64,000 bases of DNA, from positions 45,244,957 to 45,308,956 of the forward strand of contig NC_091298.1 of the NCBI RefSeq assembly GCF_038502225.1, written 5' to 3'. Source of the stretch: Cherax quadricarinatus (Eukaryota > Arthropoda > Malacostraca > Decapoda > Parastacidae). Positions 1 to 11,094 of the stretch are shown here, one piece after another. How positions within the stretch are numbered: the first letter of the stretch is position 1; every line of letters begins with the position of its first letter. A model generated the notes under the pieces. The model saw nothing but the letters and a program-made list of their open reading frames with translations. It made no database searches and was not told the origin of the DNA. A program made the position numbers and the translations under genes.

Positions 1-3000
1 TGTTGGTGTTGTTCATGTCGGTGTTGTTCATGTTGGTGTTGTTCATGTTGGTGTTGTTCATGTCGGTGTTGTTCATGTCGGTGTTGTTCATGTCGGTGCT
101 GTTCATGTCAGTGCTGTTCATGTCGGTGTTGTTCATGTCGGTGTTGTTCATGTCGGTGTTGTTCATGTCGGTGCTGTTCATGTTGGTGTTGTTCATGTTG
201 GTGTTGTTCATGTTGGTGTTGTTCATGTCGGTGTTGTTCATGTTGGTGTTGTTCATGTTGGTGTTGTTCATGTCGGTGTTGTTCATGTCAGTGTTGTTCA
301 TGTCAGTGTTGTTCATGTCGGTGTTGTTCATGTCAGTGTTGTTCATGTTGGTGTTGTTCATGTTGGTGTTGTTCATGTTGGTGTTGTTCATGTTGGTGTT
401 GTTCATGTTCATGGTGTTGTTCATGTTCATGTCAGTGTTGTTCATGTCAGTGTTGTTCATGTCTGTGTTGTTCATGTTGGTGTTGTTCATGTCGGTGTTG
501 TTCATGTCATGGTGTTGTTCATGTCAGTGTGTTGTTCATGTCATGGTGTTGTTCATGTCGGTGTTGTTCATTCATGTTCATGTCGGTGTTGTTCATGTTC
601 ATGTCGGTGTTGTTCATGTTGTTCATGTCGTTGTTCATGTCGGTGTTGTTCATGTCAGTGTTGTTCATGTCGGTGTTGTTCATGTCGGTGTTGTTCATGT
701 CAGTGTTGTTCATGTCGGTGTTGTTCATGTCAGTGTTGTTCATGTCAGTGTTGTGTTGTTCATGTCGGTGTTGTTCATGTCGGTGTTGTTCATGTCGGTG
801 TTGTTCATGTCGGTGTTGTTCATGTCGGTGTTGTTCATGTCAGTGTTGTTCATGTCGGTGTTGTTCATGTCAGTGTTGTTCATGTCGGTGTTGTTCATGT
901 CAGTGTTGTTCATGTCAGTGTTGTTCATGTCGGTGTTGTTCATGTCAGTGTTGTTCATGTCGGTGTTGTTCATGTCAGTGTTGTTCATGTCGGTGTTGTT
1001 CATGTCGGTGTTGTTCATGTCAGTGTTGTTCATGTCAGTGTTGTTCATGTCGGTGTTGTTCATGTCGGTGTTGTTCATGTCAGTGTTGTTCATGTCGGTG
1101 TTGTTCATGTCGGTGTTGTTCATGTTCATGTCGGTGTTGTTCATGTCGGTGTTGTTCATGTCGGTGTTGTTCATGTCGGTGTTGTTCATGTCAGTGTTGT
1201 TCATGTCGGTGTTGTTCATGTCAGTGTTGTTCATGTCGGTGTTGTTCATGTCAGTGTTGTTCATGTCGGTGTTGTTCATGTCAGTGTTGTTCATGTCGGT
1301 GTTGTTCATGTCAGTGTTGTTCATGTCGGTGTTGTTCATGTCGGTGTTGTTCATGTTGGTGTTGTTCATGTTGGTGTTGTTCATGTCAGTGTTGTTCATG
1401 TCGGTGTTGTTCATGTTGGTGTTGTTCATGTTGGTGTTGTTCAGTGTTGTTCATGTCGGTGTTGTTCACATCGGTGTTGTTCATGTCGGTGTTGTTCATG
1501 TCGGTGTTGTTCATGTCAGTGTTGTTCATGTCGGTGTTGTTCATGTCAGTGTTGTTCATGTCAGTGTTGTTCATGTCAGTGTTGTTCATGTCGGTGTTGT
1601 TCATGTCAGTGTTGTTCATGTCAGTGTTGTTCATGTCAGTGTTGTTCATGTCGGTGTTGTTCATGTCGGTGTTGTTCATGTCAGTGTTGTTCATGTTGGT
1701 GTTGTTCATGTTGGTGTTGTTCATGTCGGTGTTGTTCATGTTGGTGTTGTTCATGTCGGTGCTGTTCATGTCGGTGCTGTTCATGTCGGTGCTGTTCATG
1801 TCGGTGCTGTTCATGTCGGTGTTGTTCATGTTGGTGTTGTTCATGTTGGTGTTGTTCATGTCAGTGTTGTTCATGTTGGTGTTGTTCATGTTGGTGTTGT
1901 TCATGTTGGTGTTGTTCATGTTGGTGTTGTTCATGTCGGTGTTGTTCATGTCGGTGTTGTTCATGTCGGTGTTGTTCATGTCGGTGTTGTTCATCTCAGT
2001 GTTGGTGTTGTTCATGTCGGTGTTGTTCATGTCGGTGTTGTTCATGTTGAGTGTTGTTCATGTTGTTCATGTCAGTGTTGTTCATGTCGTGTTGTTGTTT
2101 GGTGTTGTGTCGGTGTTGTTCATGTCGGTGTTGTTCATGTCGGAGTTGTTCATGTTGGTGTTGTTCATGTCAGTGTTGTTCATGTCAGTGTTGTGTCGGT
2201 TTTGTTCATGTTGGTGTTGTTCATGTCGGTGTTGTTCATGTTGGTGTTGTTCATGTTGGTGTTGTTCATGTCAGTGTTGTTTATGTCGGTATTGTTCATG
2301 TCAGTGTTGTTCACGTCGGTGTTGTTCATGTCAGTGTTGTTCTTGTCGGTGTTGTTCATGTCAGTGTTGTGTATATCAGTGTTGTTCATGTTGGTGTTGT
2401 TCATGTCAGTGTTGTTCATGTCGGTGTTGTTCATGTCGGTGTTGTTCATGTCAGTGTTGTTCATGTCAGTGTTGTTCATGTCGGTGTTGTTCATGTCAGT
2501 GTTGTTCATGTCAGTGTTGTTCATGTCAGTGTTGTTCATGTCGGTGTTGTTCATGTCGGTGTTGTTCATGTCGGTGTTGTTCATGTCGGTGTTCATGTCA
2601 GTGTTCATGTTGGTGTTGTTCATGTCAGTGTTGTTCATGTCAGTGTTGTTCATGTCAGTGTTGTTCATGTCGGTGTTGTTCATGTCGGTGTTGTTCATGT
2701 CGGTGTTGTTCATGTCGGTGTTGTTCATGTCGGTTTCATGTCAGTGTTGTTCATGTCAGTGTTCATGTCAGTGTTCATGTCAGTGTTGTTCATGTCGGTG
2801 TTGTTCATGTCAGTGTTGTTCATGTCGGTGTTGTTCATGTCGGTGTTGTTCATGTCGGTGTTGTTCATGTCAGTGTTGTTCATGTCGGTGTTGTTCATGT
2901 CGGTGTTGTTCATGTCGGTGTTGTTCATGTCGGTGTTGTTCATGTCAGTGTTGTTCATGTCAGTGTTGTTCATGTCAGTGTTGTTCATGTCAGTGTTGTT

Positions 3001-4055
3001 CATGTCAGTGTTGTTCATGTCAGTGTTGTTCATGTCGGTGTTGTTCATGTCGGTGTTGTTCATGTCGGTGTTGTTCATGTCAGTGTTGTTCATGTCGGTT
3101 TCATGTCAGTGTTGTTCATATCAGTGTTGTTCATGTCGGTGTTGTTCATGTCAGTGTTGTTCATGTCGGTGTTGTTCATGTCAGTGTTGTTCATGTTGGT
3201 GTTGTTCATGTCGGTGTTGTTCATGTCAGTGTTGTTCATGTCGGTGTTGTTCATGTCGGTGTTGTTCATGTCGGTGTTGTTCATGTCGGTGTTGTTCATG
3301 TCAGTGTTGTTCATGTCGGTGTTGTTCATGTCGGTGTTGTTCATGTCAGTGTTGTTCATGTCGGTGTTGTTCATGTCGGTGTTGTTCATGTCGGTGTTGT
3401 TCATGTCAGTGTTGTTCATGTTGGTGTTGTTCATGTCGGTGTTGTTCATGTCGGTGTTGTTCATGTCAGTGTTGTTCATGTCGGTGTTGTTCATGTCGGT
3501 GTTGTTCATGTCGGTGTTGTTCATGTTGGTGTTGTTCATGTCGGTGTTGTTCATGTCGGTGTTGTTCATGTCGGTGCTGTTCATGTCGGTGCTGTTCATG
3601 TCGGTGCTGTTCATGTCGGTGTTGTTCAGTGTTGTTCATGTCAGTGTTGTTCATGTCGGTGTTGTTCATGTCCGTGTTGTTCATGTCAGTGTTGTTCATG
3701 TCGGTGTTGTTCATGTCGGTGTTGTTCATGTCGGTGTTGTTCATGTCGGTGTTGTTCATGTCGGTGTTGTTCATGTCCGTGTTGTTCATGTCAGTGTTGT
3801 TCATGTCGGTGTTGTTCATGTCTGTGTTGTTCATGTCGGTGTTGTTCATGTCGGTGTTGTTCATGTCGGTGTTGTTCATGTCGGTGTTGTTCATGTCGGT
3901 GTTGTTCATGTCTGTGTTGTTCATGTCGGTGTTGTTCATGTCGGTGTTGTTCATGTCGGTGTTGTTCATGTCGGTGTTGTTCATGTCGGTGTTGTTCATG
4001 TCAGTGTTGTTCATGTCGGTGTTGTTCATGTCAGTGTTGTTCATGTACAACACTG
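1..4055. repeat. 15-bp satellite array
   Basis: Roughly 270 head-to-tail copies of a 15-bp unit, GTGTTGTTCATGTCG, running off the left edge. The last bases of the unit vary among TCG, TCA, TTG and rarely TCT or TCC; GCTG variants cluster near 97-180, 1760-1810 and 3570-3610. Irregular zones with short insertions lie near 404-440, 505-640, 1440 and 2041-2120. Because the unit is five codons and lacks stops in any frame, long open frames exist on both strands: pentapeptides VLFMS, CCSCR and VVHVG on plus, MNNTD on minus. The plus frame switches between the three pentapeptides at indels, so no frame is conserved and coding is unlikely. Confidence 0.97.
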
Positions 4056-5470
4056 ACTGTTAATGTAAAGATGAATATCAGTATTGTTCTTGTATGTGAT
4101 CATTCATCATAGTGAACATGAATGTTGTTCTTGTATGTGATCATTCATCATAGTGAACATGAATGTTGTTCTTGTATGTGATCATTCATCATAGTGAACA
4201 TGAATGTTGTTCTTGTATGTGATCATTCATCATAGTGAACATGATTGTTGTTCTTGCATGTGTTCATTCATCATAGTGAACATGAATGTTCTTCTTGTAT
4301 GTGATCATTCATCATAGTGAACATGAATGTTGTTCTTGTATGTGATCATTCATCATAGTGAACATGAATGTTGTTCTTGTATGTGATCATTCATCATAGT
4401 GAACATGATTGTTGTTCTTGCATGTGTTCATTCATCATAGTGAACATGAATGTTCTTCTTGTATGTGATCATTCATCATAGTGAACATGAATGTTGTTCT
4501 TGTATGTGATCATTCATCATAGTGAACATGAATGTTGTTCTTGTATGTGATCATTCATCATAGTGAACATGAATGTTGTTCTTGTATGTGATCATTCATC
4601 ATAGTGAACATGAATGTTGTTCTTGCATGTGATCATCATAGTGAACATGAATGTTGTTCTTGCATGTGATCATCATAGTGAACATGAATGTTGTTCTTGC
4701 ATGTGATCATCATAGTGAACATGAATGTTGTTCTTGCATGTGATCATCATAGTGAACATGAATGTTGTTCTTGTATGTGATCATTCATCATAGTGAACAT
4801 GAATGTTATTCTTGTATGTGATCATTCATCATAGTGAACATGAATGTTATTCTTGTATGTGATCATTCATCATAGTGAACATGAATGTTATTCTTGTATG
4901 TGATCATTCATCATAGTGAACATGAATGTTGTTCTTGTATGTGTTCATTCATCATAGTGAACATGAATGTTGTTCTTGTATGTGATCATTCATCATAGTG
5001 AACATGAATGTTGTTCTTGTATGTGTTCATTCATCATAGTGAACATGAATGTTGTTCTTGTATGTGATCATTCATCATAGTGAACATGAATGTTGTTCTT
5101 GTATGTGATCATTCATCATAGTGAACATGAATGTTGTTCTTGTATGTGTTCATTCATCATAGTGAACATGAATGTTGTTCTTGTATGTGTTCATTCATCA
5201 TAGTGAACATGAATGTTCTTCTTGTATGTGTTCATTCATCATAGTGAACATGAATGTTGTTCTTGTATGTGATCATTCATCATAGTGAACATGAATGTTC
5301 TTCTTGTATGTGATCATTCATCATAGTGAACATGAATGTTCTTCTTGTATGTGTTCATTCATCATAGTGAACATGAATGTTCTTCTTGTATGTGATCATT
5401 CATCATAGTGAACATGAATGTTCTTCTTGTATGTGATCATTCATCATAGTGAACATGAATGTTGTTCTTG
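4056..5470. repeat. 41-bp satellite array
   Basis: About 33 copies of a 41-bp unit containing TGTTGTTCTTGTATG and TGATCATTCATCATAGTGAA. Four consecutive copies at about 4625-4760 lack TTCA and are 37 bp long, which shows local expansion of one deletion variant. Each full unit carries a 7-bp inverted repeat, ATGAATG and CATTCAT, 17 bp apart. It follows the 15-bp array almost directly and shares the TGTTGTTC core. Confidence 0.96.
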
Positions 5471-5748
5471 GTGATGATAGCCATGATTATAGGATATTCA
5501 TATGTATATAGATGCTCAAATATTCATAAATACATGTATAGATTTAAAAACTATACATTAATACATACGAGACTGACTCGTAGGAATACTTTTCAGTAAG
5601 TTTTGGACCATTAACTAGTAACAAGGAAACTTAACAGTTTAATAATGACGATGATAATATAATCAGCAGGAACTACGTCCTGACACCAATCTTTCCAGGT
5701 GGTGACCCGTCACTGTCTCCTGAAGGTGTCCGTGTTTGTACACGTGAC

Positions 5749-5753
<5 letters not shown>

Positions 5754-5786
<33 letters not shown>
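5754..5786. repeat. (TG)n microsatellite
   Basis: About 16 uninterrupted TG dinucleotides. Confidence 0.95.
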
Positions 5787-5788
<2 letters not shown>

Positions 5789-6311
5789 CGTGGAGGAAGA
5801 AGTGTGAGGTGTAGGTGCGTGTGTATTTGTTTATATACTAGTAATACCGAAAGGAGAGGATAATATGCATTGTTGAATAAATATACGTGTATGTTAGATA
5901 CCGATGATTGTGTTTGTGTGTGTGTTGCTTTATTCGTGCTTCTGTATGTATGATGTGTGTGTAGGATTTGTATGTGGAAATCCAGAATTTAGTGAAGAGA
6001 AGAGTGTGTGATTGAGAACCTTAGTGTACCATGTCAAAAAAGATAAACAAGAAAAAAACGATAACTAATAACAATTAATTACAATTATCGTGCAGGGAAC
6101 ACGAAGGTTCACACACCGACACTAATTTACGCACATAAAAACGCTTAGAAATACACTTATTCGATTAAATAATTGAATAATGTAATAATTGACATAGGTA
6201 CAATATTAAATATAAATATATGTTCAAATTTTCATTGAGTAGCCAGTTCTTGGTGGACGAACTGTGATAGAGATCTCTCCTGTCTCAGGTAGTCGACGTT
6301 CGAGTCTGTCC

Positions 6312-6365
6312 AGGAGGATGTTATTACAGAGCGCAGATTATCTGCGTGTCCTCCTCTGTAATAAC
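6312..6365. other. nested inverted repeat
   Basis: GTTATTACAGAG at 6320-6331 pairs with CTCTGTAATAAC at 6354-6365. Between them lies a second palindrome, CGCAGAT-T-ATCTGCG (6332-6346). AGGAGGA (6312-6318) can also pair with TCCTCCT (6349-6355) in a competing fold. No flanking gene explains it. Confidence 0.75.
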
Positions 6366-6435
6366 GTCTACCTTCGTATACTGATATTAATACACTTGTG
6401 TAGTAATATCATATATGGACAGTGCTTCAAGGCTG

Positions 6436-6660
6436 GTTAAAACTGCTGACCTCAGGGAAGTGGTGAAGGGTGTATGGATGAACACTTGGAACTACGGACC
6501 TGGGGTGGGACTTGCTGACCTCTGGGAGGTGGTGAAAGGTGTGAACCTGGAACCAAGGACCTGAGGTGGGACTTGCTGACATTGGGGAAGTGGTGAAGGG
6601 TGTATGGATGAACACTTGGAACCACGGACCTGGGTTGGGACTGCTGATCATGGGGGTGGG
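6436..6660. repeat. ~69-bp tandem repeat, about 3 copies
   Basis: Units begin CTTGCTGAC and contain GGTGAAGGGTGTATGGATG and GGACCTGGGGTGGGA. The middle copy has lost about 8 bp and a partial fourth copy follows. It lies just before the 85-bp array but has a different unit. Confidence 0.8.
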
Positions 6661-6734
6661 ACTGGGTTAGGCATCAAAAATACGAAAAGAGTTTCCAGGG
6701 CTTCAGAGGAAGGGAAGACATCCGGGGGCCCACG

Positions 6735-8345
6735 GATAGATTCCTGGACTCATGAACCTGGGGAAGGTAGGATAGTGTAGGATAGGAAGTGGGGAAGGGA
6801 GAATATCTGAGGGGACACAGATGGACTCCTGGACACATGAACCTGGGGAAGGTAGGATAGAATAGAACAGGAAGTGGGGAAGGGAGAATACCTGAGGGGA
6901 CACTGATGGACTCCTGGACACATGAACCTGGGGAAGGTAGGATAGTATAGGACAGGAAGTGGGGAAGGGAGAATATCTGAAGGGACACAGATGGACTCCT
7001 GGACACATGAACCTGAGGAAGGTAGGATAGTATAGTATAGGACAGGAAGTGTGGAAGGGAGAATATCTGAGGGGACACAGATGGACTCCTGGACACATGA
7101 ACCTGAGGAAGGTAGGATAGTATAGGACAGGAAGTGTGGAAGGGAGAATATCTGAGGGGACACAGATGGACTCCTGGACACATGAACCTGGGGAAGTTAG
7201 CATAGTATAGGACAGGAAGTGGGGAAGGGAGAATATCTGGGGAGGACACAGATGCACTCCTGGACACATGAACCTGGGGAAGGTAGGATAGTATAGGACA
7301 GGAAGTGTGGAAGGGAGAATATCTGAGGGGACACAGATGGACTCCTGGACACATGAACCTGGGGAAGGTAGGATAGTATAGGACAGGAAGTGGGGAAGGG
7401 AGAATATCTGAGGGGACACAGATGGACTCCTGGACACATGAACCTGGGGAAGGTAGGATAGAATAGAGCAGGAAGTGGGGAAGGAAGAATATCTGAGGGG
7501 ACACAGAGGACTCCTGGACACATGAACCTGGGAAAGGCAGGATAGTATAGGACAGGAAGTGGGGAAGGGAGAATATCTGAGGGGACACAGATAGACTCCT
7601 GGACACATGAACCTGAGGAAGGTAGTATAGTATAGGACAGGAAGTGGGGAAGGGAGAATATCTGAGGGGACACAGATGGACTCCTGGACACATGAACCTG
7701 GGGAAGGCAGGATAGTATAGGACAGGAAGTGGGGAAGGGAGAATATCTGAGGGGACACAGATAGACTCCTGGACACATGAACCTGAGGAAGGTAGGATAG
7801 TATAGGACAGGAAGTGGGGAAGGGAGAATATCTGAGGGGACACAGATAGACTCCTGGACACATGAACCTGAGGAAGGTAGGATAGTATAGGACAGGAAGT
7901 GGGGAAGGGAGAATATCTGAGGGGACACAGATGGACTCCTGGACACATGAACCTGGGGAAGGTAGGATAGTACAGGATAGGAAGTGGAAGGGAGAATATC
8001 TGAGGGGACACAGATGGACTCCTGGACACATGAACCTGGGGAAGGTAGGATAGTATAGGACAGGAAGTGTGGAAGGGAGAATATCTGAGGGGACACAGAT
8101 GGATTCCTGGACACATGAACCTGGGGAAGGTAGGATTGTATAGGACAGGAAGTGTGAAAGGGAGAATATCTGAGGGTAGTATAGGACAGGAAGTGTGGAA
8201 GGGAGAATATCTGAGGGGACACAGATGGATTCCTGGACACATGAACCTGGGGAAGGTAGGATAGTATAGGACAGGAAGTGTGGAAGGGAGAATATCTGAG
8301 GGGACACAGATCAATAAGTGAGGGGACACAGACGGACACATGAAC
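6735..8345. repeat. 85-bp minisatellite array
   Basis: About 19 copies of an 85-bp unit containing GACTCCTGGACACATGAACC, GGTAGGATAGTATAGGACAG and GGGAGAATATCTGAGGGGAC. One copy near 7030-7045 has a 5-bp TAGTA insertion, and near 8170-8190 a partial unit is duplicated. 85 is not a multiple of three, so the long minus-strand frames across it simply rotate through three readings of the same unit and are not genes. Confidence 0.95.
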
Positions 8346-8368
8346 CTCGGAAAAACATCAAAAACTGG

Positions 8369-8416
8369 CCTTACACCTGCTGTTCCTGTTCACTTAGCAT
8401 TAAGTAGGTACCTGGG
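8369..8416 (+). mobile_element. fragment of tRNA-headed SINE
   Basis: About 48 bp matching the internal part of the SINE copies at 23671-23965 and 34241-34520, including CCTTACACCTG, CCTGTTCAC and GTACCTGGGTGTT. It has diverged, and the head and tail are missing. Confidence 0.7.
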
Positions 8417-8559
8417 TGTTCTATATAGTATGTGTTTCTATTCAGTATGTCAGTAATGTCAGCTAGGTCTGTACTTGTAGAAAAATGAGATAATTATTAT
8501 ATAATAACTTACATTTACAGAGATTTGTGAAGGTAAGCTAGCTCATACGTCAGGCTTTG
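8417..8559. other. short non-repetitive stretch
   Basis: AT-rich DNA between the SINE fragment and the 30-bp array. I see no gene or element. Confidence 0.5.
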
Positions 8560-8895
8560 CTCTGATCAAACATAAGTGACATTACACATCGTTATCAAAG
8601 ACTCACACATCACTGTGTAAGACCCAGTGACATCACTATATAAGACTCAGTAACATCACTCATCGTTATCAAAGACACAATGACATCACTCATAGTTATC
8701 TAAGACTCAGTGACATCACTCGTCGTTAAGACTCAATGACAACACTCATCGTTATCTAAGACTCAGTGACATCACTCGTCGTTATCTAAGACTCAGTGAC
8801 AACACTCATCGTTATCTAAGACTCAATGACAACACTCATCGTTATCTAAGACTCAGTGACATCACTCATCGTTATCTAAGACTCAGTGACATCGT
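8560..8895. repeat. 30-bp tandem repeat
   Basis: About 11 imperfect copies of a 30-bp unit containing ATCTAAGACTCAGTGACATC and ACTCATCGTT. Some copies have lost ATCT, and the 5' copies are more diverged. Confidence 0.88.
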
Positions 8896-9529
8896 TGTGT
8901 AAATATATCAGAAGAGTGATTCTTTAGTTATGGAACTGATCCCAACTATTCCAAGTTTGCCTGCACACAGTCTAAACATAATGGTTAATAATTTATGGGT
9001 AATATCCTGTCCGTAAGATGCATTAACCATTACGTATTGACGCCGTTCAGAAGAGGAAGACTCAATTATATTTAAAGTAGAAGCACTTAATGGATTCTCT
9101 TCAGGAAATCCTGATAGAGTAACTGGTGAGTGGAGCGTAAAGACGCCACTGATGGCTGGGTCTGGTAACCCAGAACTAACTTTGACGTTGACAATAGTAT
9201 CAAACTCTTAATTTTTTTATGCCACAGTGTGGCCTTGTATCTCAGCGTAGTAACAACATATATCGAAAATATTGTGAGTGGATTGTGTATGAGTAATTAC
9301 ACCCAAATAACATCAGTCTGAATGAGGAGAAAATACAACACTTTACCTCCCGATGATCCAACTTGACCACCAACCTTACTATCTTCTTTCATACCTTTTT
9401 TTTTTTTTTATCTTGGGAGGGAGGGTTGCATTGTTTTGCTATATTTTGTTTTGTCATACATTTTATTATGTGTTATGTTACATTATGTTAACAAGCTATT
9501 AACATAACATGGAGATAAATGCTGTACAA
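8896..9529. other. no recognisable feature
   Basis: AT-rich unique DNA with short frames only and a T-rich patch near 9396-9411. Confidence 0.5.
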
Positions 9530-9660
9530 TACCGACACGATGGAAAAGTATACTCACATGCAATATAATGCGATTTTTATTGACAACGTTTCGCCCAGTA
9601 TTGCGCCGTCTATACACCCTCGTTCATTTCCTTTATTAGCTAAATTGGAAATGAACGTCC
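9530..9660 (-). mobile_element. Penelope-like terminal fragment
   Basis: Read on the minus strand it contains GGGCGAAACGTTGTCAATAA, then TGCATGTGAGT, and ends GTGTCGGTATTGTA. The same order of blocks appears at 59555-59640 and in the fold-back element at 41942-42530. Family assignment rests on shared sequence and the hammerhead-like GAAAC box seen in Penelope-like elements. Confidence 0.5.
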
Positions 9661-9855
9661 TTGTATTATTATTACTTGTTTGTACAACTATTTCTGTATG
9701 TGACCAATATGTATTTATATCTGGCTGTATATGTGTAGTTTTATTATGTGTCTGTTTTATGTAAAGGACGTAGATTAATATAGAATAATCCAATCATCCA
9801 AAAGTATGGCTGAACATAGTTTTTTGCTGATGTTACCCCCCCCCCCACATTTGGG

Positions 9856-10270
9856 TATGTGATTTCTATCGGAAATCTACCTTGGGTGTGAGCACCATTT
9901 CATGGTGCCCGTCTGTCTGCACTGTGACCTCACTAAATTTTAGTACAAGAGGACACAATTGGTCTGGGCAATAGATTTTTATCGTAAATCTACCTTGGGT
10001 GTGAGCGTCATTTCATGGCGCTCGTCTGTCTGACCTGTGTTGTCTCAGGTGTGTTGTAAGGAGATTTTATCAGATACGTATGTGATTTCTACCTTGGGTG
10101 TGATCGACATTTCATTGCGTCTGTCTCCCCTGTGACCTCACCAAATTTTAGTACAAGAGAACACAGTTGGTCTGGAAAGAGATTTTTATCTTAAATCTAC
10201 CTTGGGTGTGAGTATCATTCATGGCGTCCGTCTGTCTGACCTGTGTTGACACAGGTGTTCAGTAAGGACA
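9856..10270 (+). repeat. ~200-bp imperfect tandem duplication
   Basis: Two divergent copies, about 9856-10075 and 10080-10270. Each holds two CTACCTTGGGTGTGA blocks, a CTCACYAAATTTTAGTACAA block and a CGTCTGTCTGACCTGTGTTG block. The order of blocks is preserved while several indels separate the copies. A run of 11 C precedes it at 9836-9846. No coding potential is seen. Confidence 0.75.
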
Positions 10271-10407
10271 TTATCGTCGGGGGGGTTGAACAAATATCAT
10301 GGCGCAATAATTTGGGGTGACCCATATATGGTCAAGGAGTCTCTCAGAGCGAGGATTGCGTTTCCATCCGTCAAGCGCGGCTGACCTCATCTTCCAGCGG
10401 TGAATCC

Positions 10408-10812
10408 ACACGCATTATGAAGAAAGGTAAGTTGTACTTAACTCTTGTTATGTGGTAAAACAGATATTATTTAACAAGTGGAATAATTGAATGATATAAC
10501 AGAAAATGTTTTGGGTTAATCATGTTGTTGGAGCATACGAGTGAAATTTTTACTGGAAAAGTATGTTAATGATTGAAATTCTTAACAGAGGATAAGAAAA
10601 GAATATACGCGAATTACATGGAAGGATTAGTGAAGAGGAGATTGACGATAAGAAGACGACGATCGTTGGAACTCAAGAGAGGTGGTGTACATCGCGAAGA
10701 GAGATTGTTAGAATTACAGAAAGAGTGGGATCACATAGATGCATTATGGAAGAAGTCTGTAGAAACAGATATGTATCCAAATTGTGACCAGTGCCTTTTA
10801 CTTTTGTTGTAA
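10408..10812 (+). pseudogene. possible 5' exons of the polymerase-type gene
   Basis: A short start, ATGAAGAAAG followed by GTAAGT at about 10417-10432, could be a first exon with a good donor site. A TTCTTAACAG acceptor near 10580-10589 opens a frame read as EDKKRIYANYMEGLVKRRLT, a lysine/arginine-rich stretch of about 75 residues ending at a stop at 10810-10812. Joining the two keeps the frame. I could not find a convincing donor that joins this exon in phase to the next acceptor (TTTTCCTCTGCAG, ending 10962). The link to the downstream gene is therefore inference from position only. Confidence 0.3.
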
Positions 10813-11094
10813 TATGTAAAATTGCTTTTGAGAGAAATATTTATCGTAAAATTGTGTTAGTCACTCGAGAAAGATTTTGTTCTATTCATTGAAATCTTAA
10901 TTCGTAATACGTAAAAAATATTTTTTTGGGGTTATAAATTGGATATACTTTTTCCTCTGCAGGAAATACACCTGGTACTTCTACTGTTGTGAATGAAGCT
11001 GAGAGTAATGACGCACAGCATGGAGGTGCGACGGGGAATGAAGATGAGAGTGCAGGTAGTTCTGCTAGTGTTGGTACCTCACAACGCGGAGGTG

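Larger units (their letters stand above)
5471..6425. other. non-repetitive AT-rich spacer
   Basis: No gene is recognisable. It holds a (TG)n microsatellite at 5754-5786, a second TG-rich patch near 5905-5925, and a nested inverted repeat at 6312-6365. All frames are short. Confidence 0.6.

Noticed and set aside
3..4112. 1,369-residue and overlapping frames in the 15-bp array as giant repetitive proteins
   Set aside because: The reading switches motif at indels and all frames are open; this is a property of the repeat and not evidence of a gene.
4056..5470. CRISPR-like array (regular ~41-bp periodicity)
   Set aside because: Monomers are contiguous with no unique spacers, the genome is eukaryotic, and no cas genes are present. 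The same applies to the 24, 26, 29 and 30-bp arrays.
6674..8341. Proline-rich 555- and 534-residue minus frames
   Set aside because: Rotating readings of the 85-bp minisatellite; the same unit is read in three frames.
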